NCBI GenBank assembly: GCA_035700025.1
Contig: DASSOY010000021.1
Location: 1-35,531 of the forward strand
Source: Bacillales bacterium
GTDB lineage: Bacteria; Bacillota; Bacilli; Bacillales; DASSOY01
Direction of reading: 5' to 3'
DNA: 35,531 bases
Both the position numbers and the translations under genes were made by a program. Positions within the stretch are counted from its first letter, which is position 1; each line of letters starts with the position of its first letter. Positions 26,006-33,646 of this stretch are shown here, in pieces. The notes under the pieces are model-generated. The model ran no database searches. It was given only the letters and a program-made list of their open reading frames with translations, and had not been told where the DNA came from.

Positions 26006-27193
26006 TTACCGCACCATGAGAGACAAATCCCCCGCGGCAATGATGATCGTCACGGCAAGAAAGAACATAAGGGAAACCGTTGCAAGCGCCGCGAATATAA
26101 AAATGACGCCTTTGCCGATGATGCTCAAGCATTCAATGATCGGACCGCCGCCGAGCGGCTGCAAAATGGCGGAAGCGAGATTGTAAATGAGCGCGAGCGA
26201 GAAGATTTTGATCGCCGGGAAGGCGGCGATCGCGAGCAAGATGACGACGCCGATGATGCCGACGGAGTTGCGCAGCAACGCGGATGCGCTCATGACGGTG
26301 TCGGTGGCATCGGTGAACATGCGGCCGATCACCGGGACGAAGTTGCCGGTGATGAATTTCGCGGTTTTGACGGTAATGCCGTCGGCGATGGCGGCGGAAG
26401 CGCCTTCGACGGACATGACGCCGAGAAAAATGGCGAAAAAGACCGCGAGCGTGCCGATGCTGATGTTGCGAAGCAGCTTAGCGAGCTGTGTGACTTTGTA
26501 GGAGTCGCTCAGCGTGCTGACGACGGACAACAGCGTTGAAAGAAACAAGAGCGGCAAGACAAATGATTTGACGAGCAAGCCGCTCGTGTTAATCAAAAAG
26601 ATGATGATCGGATGAAAAAAAGCGACCGACGTAACGCTTCCGACGGAAGCCATTAACGCGAGAATTAACGGGATGAGCGCGACAAGAAAATTGGTCATGC
26701 TGGAAATTGCCTGGTTCGTATAGCTGATCGCGATGTGAAAACTGTTTAACGCAAGGATGATGATCACCATGTAGACGATGGCGTAGGCTACTTTCGACAC
26801 CGTTTTTTGTTCAAATGCGTTTTGCAAGTTTTGCAAAATTACACTGAAGACGGTGAGAAGGATGATCATGCCAAGCAATTTTCCGTTGGCGAGCAGTTCG
26901 TGAAACAAAAATTTCACGAAAGCGATCATCCATTCTTTCAACGATAACTGTTTGTCGCCTCTCAAGTACTCAAAAAGATTGCCTTTTTGGCTTTCTGGTA
27001 AAAATCCGCCGTATTTACTGACTAGATTTTGCCAATATGCGCGCACATCATTCAGTTCCAAGCTGTTCAATTCTGTCTGTTTGACCGCATCAAGCGGTGA
27101 ATCCGCGAACACGGTGGTCGGAGCGATAACGAGGAAGATGAAAACCGCAAGCATCACCAATCGTTTCCTGTTGTTCCGGCACAGCTCGTCCAT
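26006..27193 (-). CDS. spoIIIAE: Stage III sporulation protein AE (SpoIIIAE)
   Basis: A 395-residue polytopic membrane protein. An N-terminal hydrophobic signal-like segment (LVMLAVFIFLVIAPTTVFAD) is followed by a soluble part to about residue 100 and then some seven membrane segments. Distinctive stretches are LVALIPLILALMASVGS and PVIGRMFTDATDTVMSAS. ATG 27193 has AAGGAGGAGG immediately upstream; the longer frame to 27229 would overlap spoIIIAD and has no ribosome site. It is probably the main membrane core of the channel. Confidence 0.94.
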   Translation of the reverse strand: MDELCRNNRKRLVMLAVFIFLVIAPTTVFADSPLDAVKQTELNSLELNDVRAYWQNLVSKYGGFLPESQKGNLFEYLRGDKQLSLKEWMIAFVKFLFHELLANGKLLGMIILLTVFSVILQNLQNAFEQKTVSKVAYAIVYMVIIILALNSFHIAISYTNQAISSMTNFLVALIPLILALMASVGSVTSVAFFHPIIIFLINTSGLLVKSFVLPLLFLSTLLSVVSTLSDSYKVTQLAKLLRNISIGTLAVFFAIFLGVMSVEGASAAIADGITVKTAKFITGNFVPVIGRMFTDATDTVMSASALLRNSVGIIGVVILLAIAAFPAIKIFSLALIYNLASAILQPLGGGPIIECLSIIGKGVIFIFAALATVSLMFFLAVTIIIAAGDLSLMVR

Positions 27194-27209
27194 GCTTCCT
27201 CCTCCTTGA

Positions 27210-27608
27210 TCAGCCCGGCAGTAATCCAATCACCGTTTGGATCACGGCAGTAATGATCGGGATCGCCAGCAACAAAATCAACACTTTTCCGGCGAGCTCG
27301 ATTTTTGACGCGATCGCCCCTTGTCCAGCATCTCTCGTCATTTGCGCCCCAAATTCGGCAATGTAAGCAATCCCGATAATTTTTAAGATCGTTTTCACAT
27401 AAATCATGTTTAAATGGGCGCTCTCCGCCAACTGCTCGACCATCGCTATGATTTTTTGAATTTGTCCAATCAAAAACAGAAAGATGACGGCACCGACGAA
27501 CAATACGAGCAAAAAGGCGAAAACCGGCTTTTGCTCTTTCAACAACAGGACGAGGAAGGTTGCGATCAAACCGAGCCCGACGATTTGCACGATTTCAATG
27601 GCAACCAC
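27210..27608 (-). CDS. spoIIIAD: Stage III sporulation protein AD (SpoIIIAD)
   Basis: A 132-residue protein with four hydrophobic segments, very close to B. subtilis SpoIIIAD (EIVQIVGLGLIATFL, KTILKIIGIAYIAEFGAQ, GQGAIASKIELAGK). The start is GTG at 27608. The best ribosome site (GGGGAGG) runs right up to it, which is unusual, so the true start may be a few bases away. It is 9 bases from spoIIIAC. Confidence 0.92.
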   Translation of the reverse strand: MVAIEIVQIVGLGLIATFLVLLLKEQKPVFAFLLVLFVGAVIFLFLIGQIQKIIAMVEQLAESAHLNMIYVKTILKIIGIAYIAEFGAQMTRDAGQGAIASKIELAGKVLILLLAIPIITAVIQTVIGLLPG

Positions 27609-27617
27609 CTCCCCGCT

Positions 27618-27824
27618 TTACCCTTGTAACAAAAACACATTTTTAATTTTGTCAAACAAATCGCCGATCATATTGGCTACCATATAAAGGACGACGATAA
27701 ATCCGATCAATGTCACCCAGTGCGCCCAATCTTCTTTCCCCATTTGCTTCAGAACGGTATGCAGCATCGCGACAATGATCCCGATCCCGGCTATTTGAAA
27801 TATCGTGTTTACGTCGTAAGCCAT
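27618..27824 (-). CDS. spoIIIAC: Stage III sporulation protein AC (SpoIIIAC)
   Basis: A 68-residue protein with two membrane segments: NTIFQIAGIGIIVAMLHTVL, then WVTLIGFIVVLYMVANMIGD. The middle motif GKEDWAHW is conserved in the family. It is the third gene of the operon, 22 bases after spoIIIAB. Confidence 0.93.
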   Translation of the reverse strand: MAYDVNTIFQIAGIGIIVAMLHTVLKQMGKEDWAHWVTLIGFIVVLYMVANMIGDLFDKIKNVFLLQG

Positions 27825-27846
27825 CGAGCCCTTTTCCTCCCGTCAT

Positions 27847-28362
27847 CTAGATCAATAAAAGCGCCAGCAACAACCCAGCCAACAAGCCGAGACTCTTGAT
27901 CATTTGCTCATTGCGCCGCTGCTCGTCCCTCGCTTCCGCCTCTTCCCTTTCCAAGTGAGTAAGCGCCAACCGGATTTGTTTTTGCTGCTGCAAAGGATCA
28001 TGCTGACCCAAAGTCGACCCAAATTGCTTCAACACTTCCCGTTCCGGCCGGCCGAGCGCCGTCCGCGGCCAATTTTCCGAAAGTGCCGTTTCCCAAGCGG
28101 TCCTTGCGTCGCTGCTTCCGTTCGCGAGTTCATCGGCAAACGCCGCGAATAAACCACTTACCGGCTCGCGCGTTTGCCTCGCCAAGTGCGCGCATGCCTC
28201 TCCGAGCGGCGTCAAGCCATACATAATTTCCGCTTCCAACGCCTGCAGCGCCGCCTTCATTTGTCGCAATTGCGCCGGCCGCTCGCTGTACCGTTTCGCC
28301 CATCTGAAACCGATTGACGTCGTCGCCGCAATAATGCATAACGCTCCGAGCCATTGCGTCAT
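27847..28362 (-). CDS. spoIIIAB: Stage III sporulation protein AB (SpoIIIAB)
   Basis: A 171-residue protein with a membrane segment at each end and a helical middle containing RPAQLRQMKAALQALEAEIMYGLTPLGEA, the family signature. It resembles GspF-type secretion proteins. The start overlaps the spoIIIAA stop as ATGA. The central region is richer in arginine and alanine than in B. subtilis, matching the higher GC of this stretch. Confidence 0.92.
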   Translation of the reverse strand: MTQWLGALCIIAATTSIGFRWAKRYSERPAQLRQMKAALQALEAEIMYGLTPLGEACAHLARQTREPVSGLFAAFADELANGSSDARTAWETALSENWPRTALGRPEREVLKQFGSTLGQHDPLQQQKQIRLALTHLEREEAEARDEQRRNEQMIKSLGLLAGLLLALLLI

Positions 28363-29303
28363 CGGACGGTTACCTTTTGCTGCCGCCGCACTTCCCTGCC
28401 TTTGCCGTCGAGGATCGTGTCAATCACTCCCGGTTTGGCACGGTGTGCCAAGACGATACAACGTTCAAACACACCCGAAGCCAACAACGGTTCAAGCGAC
28501 GGCCGCCTGCGCAACGAATCCCAATTCTCGGCATGCGCGGTGATCATCAGCTTTACGCCTGCGTTGACCGCCTCGCGGACGGCCGCAACGTCTTCCGCTC
28601 CTCCGATTTCATCGACCACGATCACTTCGGGACTCATCGATCGAATAAGCATCATCATGCCCTCCGCTTTCGGACAGGCGTCAAGCACATCAACCCTTTC
28701 ACCGAGGTCGTGCTGCGGCACACCGTTCAAGCAGCCGGCGATTTCCGACCGTTCGTCGACAATGCCGATTTTCGCTGGACGGAGCAGCCTTCGTGCATCT
28801 CCGCTGCTAATGATGCGGGCAAGATCTCTAAGCAGCGTCGTTTTCCCGGTCAGCGGCGGACCGATGATAATCGTGTTCAACCATCCGTTCTCATTCACGT
28901 ACGGAAGACAAGCGTCAGCAGCCCCGATCTTTTGTTTGGCGATCCGTATGTTGAAAGAACAAATGTCACGAATCCGTTTCACTTTTCCGTTTTCCGTGAT
29001 CACCTTTCCAGCCAGCCCGACTCGATGTCCTCCGGAGATCGTCACGTAACCTCGCTTCAATTCCTCCTCGAAGGCATAAAGCGAATAGCGGCTCAGTTTA
29101 TTCGTCAATTGCCGTACGTCTTCTTTTGTCACCCGGTAAGGCACATTGCCGTGAAGCGGATAAATTGTTTCGCGCCCGGCGACGACTTCCAGCTTCCTGT
29201 TGAGCCTGACGCGAATTTCTTCCACCTTTCGCAAACGTTCTTCGGACCAGCCCCGAAACAATTCGGCGATCGATTCGGGCAACAGGTCATAGGCTTCGCG
29301 CAT
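28359..29303 (-). CDS. spoIIIAA: Stage III sporulation protein AA (SpoIIIAA), secretion-type ATPase
   Basis: A 314-residue ATPase that powers the SpoIIIA-SpoIIQ channel from the mother cell. Walker A is GPPLTGKT at 148-155, and the Walker B region is SPEVIVVDEIGGAEDVAAV. An N-terminal domain resembles type II secretion ATPases. ATG 29303 is preferred because GGTGG lies 8 bases upstream; GTG at 29315 is possible. A sigma-E promoter lies about 40-70 bases upstream. Confidence 0.95.
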   Translation of the reverse strand: MREAYDLLPESIAELFRGWSEERLRKVEEIRVRLNRKLEVVAGRETIYPLHGNVPYRVTKEDVRQLTNKLSRYSLYAFEEELKRGYVTISGGHRVGLAGKVITENGKVKRIRDICSFNIRIAKQKIGAADACLPYVNENGWLNTIIIGPPLTGKTTLLRDLARIISSGDARRLLRPAKIGIVDERSEIAGCLNGVPQHDLGERVDVLDACPKAEGMMMLIRSMSPEVIVVDEIGGAEDVAAVREAVNAGVKLMITAHAENWDSLRRRPSLEPLLASGVFERCIVLAHRAKPGVIDTILDGKGREVRRQQKVTVR

Positions 29304-29343
29304 GGCATTTCCCACCCGATTTTTATAAGGTTATTTATTGTTC

Positions 29344-29371
29344 AATGTATGCACGTCTTGTCCCAATATGA
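29344..29371 (-). promoter_or_regulatory. Sigma-E promoter of the spoIIIA operon
   Basis: Minus strand -35 TCATATT (29365-29371), 13-base spacer, -10 CATACATT (29344-29351). Both elements agree with the mother-cell sigma-E consensus (KMATATT and CATACAHT). The start site would be near 29337. The element lies between the efp terminator and spoIIIAA. Confidence 0.82.
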
Positions 29372-29389
29372 CCGGAAAGAAAACTCCAC

Positions 29390-29424
29390 AAAAAAACAAC
29401 CTTATGCTTTCGCATAAGGTTGTT
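29390..29424 (-). terminator. Terminator of efp
   Basis: A perfect 13-base stem, AACAACCTTATGC / GCATAAGGTTGTT, with loop GAAA is followed on the minus strand by seven T residues. It lies about 18 bases after the efp stop. Confidence 0.92.
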
Positions 29425-29441
29425 TTTCGTGCGATTCCGTT

Positions 29442-29999
29442 TTACGCGCGAGACACATAGTCGCCCGAGCGCGTATCGATGACGAGAACATCGCCTTCGT
29501 TGATGAACAACGGAACTTGCAGTGAATACCCTGTTTCCACCGTCGCGGATTTCGTCCCGCCCGATTGTGTGTCGCCCTTGATGCCCGGTTCCGTTTCCGT
29601 GACAGCTAGTTCAACGGTGTTCGGGAGTTCGATGCCCAACGTTTCGCCTTCGTATGTAACGATTTTCACTTCCATGTTTTCTTTTAAGAAATTCAGTTCC
29701 CGGCGAATTTGACTCGCGGGCAGTTCCAACTGCTCGAACGTGTTTGAATCCATGAACGTATGCGCGTCACCGGACGAATATAAGTATTGCATCGTTCGCG
29801 TTTCAATATGTGCTTTTTCGACTTTTTCGCCAGCACGAAACGTCTTTTCCTGAATCGCTCCCGTACGCAAATTTCTTAATTTCGAACGGACAAAGGCAGA
29901 ACCCTTACCTGGTTTGACATGCTGAAATTCAATCACTTGCCAAATGGACTGATCGTATTGAATCGTCAGTCCGGTTCGAAAATCGTTTACAGAAATCAT
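29442..29999 (-). CDS. efp: Translation elongation factor P
   Basis: A 185-residue three-domain factor that rescues ribosomes stalled at polyproline. It begins [16 protein letters not shown]. The tip loop [11 protein letters not shown] has lysine 32, the residue modified to 5-aminopentanol-lysine in B. subtilis. The conserved C-terminal end is [28 protein letters not shown]. It is 61 bases downstream of aroQ on the same strand. In B. subtilis the peptidase gene yqhT lies in that position; here it is missing. Confidence 0.97.
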   Translation of the reverse strand: MISVNDFRTGLTIQYDQSIWQVIEFQHVKPGKGSAFVRSKLRNLRTGAIQEKTFRAGEKVEKAHIETRTMQYLYSSGDAHTFMDSNTFEQLELPASQIRRELNFLKENMEVKIVTYEGETLGIELPNTVELAVTETEPGIKGDTQSGGTKSATVETGYSLQVPLFINEGDVLVIDTRSGDYVSRA

Positions 30000-30060
30000 T
30001 CTCTTTTCATCCTTTCCGGCTTATCCCGTTTCAAAAGTAGTCAATCGGGCATCGGTTTCA

Positions 30061-30501
30061 TCAGTTTTTGTCAACCAATGCCGCCAATGCGAGGATCGCA
30101 AGTTTGTAGCCGGTAAATCCGAATCCAGCGATTTGGCCGTCAACAACGGGAGCAATCACCGACTGCTTTCGGAACGGTTCCCTGGCGTGAATGTTGGAAA
30201 TGTGAACCTCAATGACAGGGATGGAAATGCTGGCGATCGCATCCCTGATCGCATAACTATAATGAGTAAAGGCTCCCGCGTTCAAGACGATGCCGTCGGC
30301 TCTCTCATCTGCTTCGTGAATCCAATCGACAAGTTCACCTTCATGGTTCGACTGTTTGCAATCGATTCGGCACTGTTGTTCGTTCGCAAACGCTTCCAGC
30401 ATTCGTTCCAAATCTGAAAGCGAGGAAGCGCCGTAAACGTCCGGCTCGCGAACGCCGAGCCGATTCAAGTTTGGTCCGTTGACAATGAGAAAGCGATTCA
30501 T
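30061..30501 (-). CDS. aroQ: Type II 3-dehydroquinate dehydratase
   Basis: A 146-residue type II dehydroquinase for the third step of the shikimate pathway. It has NGPNLNRLGVREPDVYG with the catalytic arginine and tyrosine (R18, Y23), NAGAFTHYSYAIRDAI, and EVHISNIHAREPFR with the catalytic histidine near residue 100. AAGGGG precedes ATG 30501. It is upstream of efp and divergent from yqhQ. It is yqhS in B. subtilis. Confidence 0.95.
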   Translation of the reverse strand: MNRFLIVNGPNLNRLGVREPDVYGASSLSDLERMLEAFANEQQCRIDCKQSNHEGELVDWIHEADERADGIVLNAGAFTHYSYAIRDAIASISIPVIEVHISNIHAREPFRKQSVIAPVVDGQIAGFGFTGYKLAILALAALVDKN

Positions 30502-30574
30502 CTTCCGATCCCCTTATTTCACGAATCCCGGGCCGTTCGTTTCGAGGTACCCGGCACGAAACACTCTATCTTTC

Positions 30575-30603
30575 ATCTTAGCATTGCACCCGTATGGATT
30601 CAA
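30575..30603 (-). promoter_or_regulatory. Sigma-A promoter of aroQ-efp
   Basis: Minus strand -35 TTGAAT (30598-30603), 17-base spacer, -10 TAAGAT (30575-30580), about 75 bases upstream of aroQ. Confidence 0.6.
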
Positions 30604-30740
30604 GATTTAGCTCAACCGATAAAAAGGAGTGTATAGAATGATAAAATTGGGAAAAATAAAGGGGAAAGACCTAGTGGATTGGCGTGCTTTCATGTAAAAT
30701 AGAAGCATAACAGCATGATCCAGTTAGGTTGGTGAAAGAA

Positions 30741-31682
30741 TTGTCAAACGATCAAAAACCCGCTTACGGCGGTCAAGCGGTTGTCGAAGGTGTCATGTTC
30801 GGCGGCAAGCATACGACCGTTACCGCGATTAGACGCAAAGACGATTCAATCGAATATTTCGAAGTTCCGAAACCGGCGGGAAACCGGTTGGCAAAATGGA
30901 AGAAGATTCCCTTCGTACGCGGCATCGCCGCCATCATTGAAGCAAGCGCCGTCGGAACAAAGCATTTGAATTTTTCAAGCGAGCGGTACGACGTCGATCC
31001 CGAAGATGACGACGCCATCGATGCCTCACCTTCGAAGTTAACGTTAATTCTCGGTGTAGCCGTCGTCGGCGTATTGTCGTTCTTATTCGCCAAGTTCGTT
31101 TTCGTCATCGTGCCGGCCTTGCTGGCCGAAGCCTTTCGTCCCATCTTCCCGGGGCACATTATGCAGAACATTATTGAAGGTGTTTTTAAATTCGCGCTGC
31201 TCCTCGGATACATTTATTTTATATCGCTCACGCCGCTCATGAAAAGAGTATTCCAATATCACGGCGCGGAGCATAAAGTAATCAATACGTATGAAAACGG
31301 TCAGGCTTTAACCGTCGACAACGTAAAAAAACACTCACGCCTGCATTATCGGTGCGGCAGCAGTTTCATTTTGTTTACGGCGATCATCAGTATCATGCTT
31401 TACTTTTTTGTGCCGACCGAACCGCTCTGGCAACGTCTGCTGTCGCGTGTCGTCTTGATTCCGGTCGTGCTCGGCATCGCTTTTGAAGTTTTGCAATGGA
31501 CAAACAAATTCCGCGATCATCCGCTGTTGAAATATCTCGGTTATCCGGGACTTTGGCTGCAATTGTTGACGACGAAGGAACCTGATCCTCATCAAGTGGA
31601 AGTCGCCATCGCTTCGTTTGAGGAAATGAGACGCCGGGAACAAGCTCTTGATTCCGACCCGGCCTCCAGCAAAATCGGTTAA
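30741..31682 (+). CDS. yqhQ: DUF1385 membrane protein YqhQ
   Basis: A 313-residue protein on the plus strand. The family signature YGGQAVVEGVMFGGKHTTVTAI is at the N-terminus, and YHGAEHKVINTYENG followed by HYRCGSSFILF in the middle. Four or so hydrophobic segments lie between about 95 and 260. The start is TTG at 30741, with GGTGA 6 bases upstream; TTG 30729 and GTG 30732 are in frame but lack a spaced site. The function is unknown; the C-terminal tail is polar. It is followed by yqhP. Confidence 0.9.
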   Translation: MSNDQKPAYGGQAVVEGVMFGGKHTTVTAIRRKDDSIEYFEVPKPAGNRLAKWKKIPFVRGIAAIIEASAVGTKHLNFSSERYDVDPEDDDAIDASPSKLTLILGVAVVGVLSFLFAKFVFVIVPALLAEAFRPIFPGHIMQNIIEGVFKFALLLGYIYFISLTPLMKRVFQYHGAEHKVINTYENGQALTVDNVKKHSRLHYRCGSSFILFTAIISIMLYFFVPTEPLWQRLLSRVVLIPVVLGIAFEVLQWTNKFRDHPLLKYLGYPGLWLQLLTTKEPDPHQVEVAIASFEEMRRREQALDSDPASSKIG

Positions 31683-31706
31683 ATCCCCTTTGAGGAGGTG
31701 AGTCCG

Positions 31707-32105
31707 TTGTTTGGCCGCATGTACCACCCTATCGCCTTAATTTTGATCGGACTCGGTGCTCTTGGCTTTCTCGTGAAACTGTTTACAAATCCAGTCGGCC
31801 TGCTCGTAACGCTCGCCGCCGCCGCAGCTGTCATCACGATTTTCGCACTTTTGTACAGACGGTTCGTTCTCAAGTCGGACGGCCGCGGCATCTCGAAATA
31901 CCGGCGCGCCGCAAAACAGTCGGCCAAGCTTCAAAAAAAGCGCGGACATAAATCGCGTCGTCCCGCCTATTTGAAATTGGTCAACTCGAAAGGCGGATTG
32001 GCGAAGAAAAAGGATCGGGACACCCTTTTAAAACGGAAAAAAGACCACCATTTAACCGTCATCGACGGAAAGAAGAGGAAGAAAAGAAACCGCGCGCTTT
32101 TTTAA
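31707..32105 (+). CDS. yqhP: YqhP-like small membrane protein (SA1362 family)
   Basis: A 132-residue protein with two hydrophobic segments near the N-terminus (IALILIGLGALGFLVKLF, GLLVTLAAAAAVITIFALLY), then a long strongly basic tail (KKRGHKSRRP, KKKDRDTLLKRKKDHH). TTG at 31707 is chosen because GAGGAGG lies 8 bases upstream; GTG at 31698 is an in-frame alternative that overlaps the ribosome site. The family has no known function. It is adjacent to yqhQ as in B. subtilis, and a terminator overlaps its end. Confidence 0.82.
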   Translation: MFGRMYHPIALILIGLGALGFLVKLFTNPVGLLVTLAAAAAVITIFALLYRRFVLKSDGRGISKYRRAAKQSAKLQKKRGHKSRRPAYLKLVNSKGGLAKKKDRDTLLKRKKDHHLTVIDGKKRKKRNRALF

Positions 32106-32116
32106 GCACGCGGTTT
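32087..32116. terminator. Bidirectional terminator between yqhP and the patatin gene
   Basis: AAACCGCG pairs with CGCGGTTT, with one mismatch and an inner GCTT/AAGC around a TTTT loop. It overlaps the yqhP stop and abuts the patatin stop, serving both convergent genes. The T tracts are short. Confidence 0.75.
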
Positions 32117-33004
32117 TCAATAGCGCCATTTCTTCAAAAACTTTTCCGCCCTTTCCCTTCCGAGCGCGATCAACTGCTCGCGCTCTTCGTCGGAAACGTG
32201 AAATTGTGTTGTCGATACGTGGGAAACAGGGATGAAAACGATGTTGTTGGCTTCATGTTTGGAGATATATCGCGCGTCGTGGGCTTGTTTCATAGTACTG
32301 AACAATGAATGATACAATTCGACGGCGTTGCGGATGTTGCGATTTTTTTGGTTTTCGAGACTGTGGCTCAGCTGAAGACCGAGCACGGGCCGCTGCAACA
32401 TGCATGCGGCATTGTCGAACAACCATAATGGAAAATTGCTCAATACGCCGCCGTCGACGATGACATTTTTGTCGCCATTGCGATCATACAACAAGACCGG
32501 TTCGTAAATAAAAGGCAAACTGCTGCTCATTCGCACCGCGCGAGCCACAGAAAATTTTTCCGGCAACACCCCGTATTGAGGCAAATCGTCCGGCAAAACG
32601 AGAATTCTCCCCCTCGACAAATCAGAAGCGACGATTTTCAAAGCGCCTCGCGGCAAATCCGCGAACGTATCCACCCCTTTTTTCCGTAACCATCGGCGAA
32701 CCCATTTTTCAAGCGCCTCACCTCGGTGCATGCCAAGCTTTTTGTAAACGCGAATCCACTTCATGAACGGAAACGGGATCACGCTTTTTCTGGCGTCAAG
32801 CAATTGTTGGAATTCCGTTTCGTTTAAAATTTCCGTAATCCCGCGGCTGTCGTACCCCGACGCAAGAAGTGCGGCAACGAGCGCGCCTGCGCTTGTTCCG
32901 GCCGTACGATGAAACCGATAGCCTTCTTCTTCGAGCACTTGCAAGGCCCCGACCAGAGCGACCGCTTTCATGCCTCCCCCGGAAAACACGCCGTCGATAA
33001 GCAC
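32117..33004 (-). CDS. yqhO: Patatin-like phospholipase (YqhO/RssA family)
   Basis: A 295-residue patatin-fold hydrolase. It has the oxyanion loop DGVFSGGGMKAVALVGAL, the nucleophile elbow GTSAG (S38), and the dyad aspartate in DGGVLSNFP (D184). These are the Ser-Asp catalytic pair of bacterial patatins. The natural substrate is unknown. The start is GTG at 33004, with GGGGGGA 7 bases upstream. It is between yqhP (convergent) and mntR, as in B. subtilis. Confidence 0.9.
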   Translation of the reverse strand: MLIDGVFSGGGMKAVALVGALQVLEEEGYRFHRTAGTSAGALVAALLASGYDSRGITEILNETEFQQLLDARKSVIPFPFMKWIRVYKKLGMHRGEALEKWVRRWLRKKGVDTFADLPRGALKIVASDLSRGRILVLPDDLPQYGVLPEKFSVARAVRMSSSLPFIYEPVLLYDRNGDKNVIVDGGVLSNFPLWLFDNAACMLQRPVLGLQLSHSLENQKNRNIRNAVELYHSLFSTMKQAHDARYISKHEANNIVFIPVSHVSTTQFHVSDEEREQLIALGRERAEKFLKKWRY

Positions 33005-33073
33005 GCATCCGTCCCCCCATCTGCCAATGAATGCTCTACAACATGTTTAGTGGGCCGAACACCGATTTAGAAC

Positions 33074-33111
33074 AAAAAAACAACCATCGCCCTCACGGCT
33101 TTATGGTTGTT
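33074..33111 (-). terminator. Terminator of mntR
   Basis: The stem AACAACCAT / ATGGTTGTT encloses a smaller GCC/GGC stem, followed on the minus strand by TTTTTTTG. The left arm overlaps the last codons of mntR. Confidence 0.88.
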
Positions 33112-33538
33112 CTTCCGGTTGTTCGTTTTTCGCACGGATCTCTTCCAACGCCTTGACATGGGTTTCGTTTTCCTCGAAATATTGAACGAGATCGCCGATT
33201 CTGTCGATCGAATCCCAACTTAAGTGATGCTCAATGCCTTCAACATCTTTATAGATATTTTCGTGGCTGACGCCGATCACTTTCAAGAAACTTTCCAGCA
33301 ACTCATGCCGATAAACGAGCCGCTTTCCGAGTTTTTTCCCTTTCGGGGTCAACATGAACCCGCGATATTTTTCATAGATCAAGTAGTTGTCGTGATCGAG
33401 TTTCTGAATCATTTTCGTCACGGAGGAGGGATGAACGTCAAGAGCTTCCGCTATATCCGATACTCTTGCATAACCCTTGGCTTCCATTAACAAATAAATG
33501 CGCTCAATGTAGTCTTCCATGCTCGCGGTTGGCGGCAA
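33101..33538 (-). CDS. mntR: Manganese-responsive transcriptional regulator MntR
   Basis: A 145-residue DtxR-family repressor of manganese uptake. The N-terminal winged helix has [24 protein letters not shown]. All six metal ligands of B. subtilis MntR are present, shifted by one residue: D9, E12, H78, E100, E103 and H104. The start is TTG at 33538, with GGGGGGA upstream, giving [12 protein letters not shown], one residue longer than B. subtilis. It has its own promoter and terminator, so it is a single-gene unit. Confidence 0.96.
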   Translation of the reverse strand: MPPTASMEDYIERIYLLMEAKGYARVSDIAEALDVHPSSVTKMIQKLDHDNYLIYEKYRGFMLTPKGKKLGKRLVYRHELLESFLKVIGVSHENIYKDVEGIEHHLSWDSIDRIGDLVQYFEENETHVKALEEIRAKNEQPEEQP

Positions 33539-33567
33539 AACAATCCCCCCAATCGTTGTCCCTTAAA

Positions 33568-33596
33568 ATGATACAACAGTTTACTAGGCGTGACAA
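33568..33596 (-). promoter_or_regulatory. Sigma-A promoter of mntR
   Basis: Minus strand -35 TTGTCA (33591-33596), 17-base spacer, -10 TATCAT (33568-33573), about 30 bases upstream of the TTG start. I see no clear MntR operator overlapping it. Confidence 0.75.
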
Positions 33597-33602
33597 GAAC
33601 AG

Positions 33603-33631
33603 AAGGATTGGACACGGCTCGTCCAATCCTT
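33603..33631 (-). terminator. Hairpin after the ribonucleotide reductase gene
   Basis: A perfect 11-base stem, AAGGATTGGAC / GTCCAATCCTT, with a 7-base loop lies 16 bases after the reductase stop. It lacks a T tract on either strand, so it is terminator-like only. Confidence 0.5.
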
Positions 33632-33646
33632 CCGTACAATCATCTG

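Noticed and set aside
28377-29417. 346-codon plus-strand ORF opposite spoIIIAA
   Set aside because: Antisense shadow of spoIIIAA; it also runs through the sigma-E promoter and the efp terminator.
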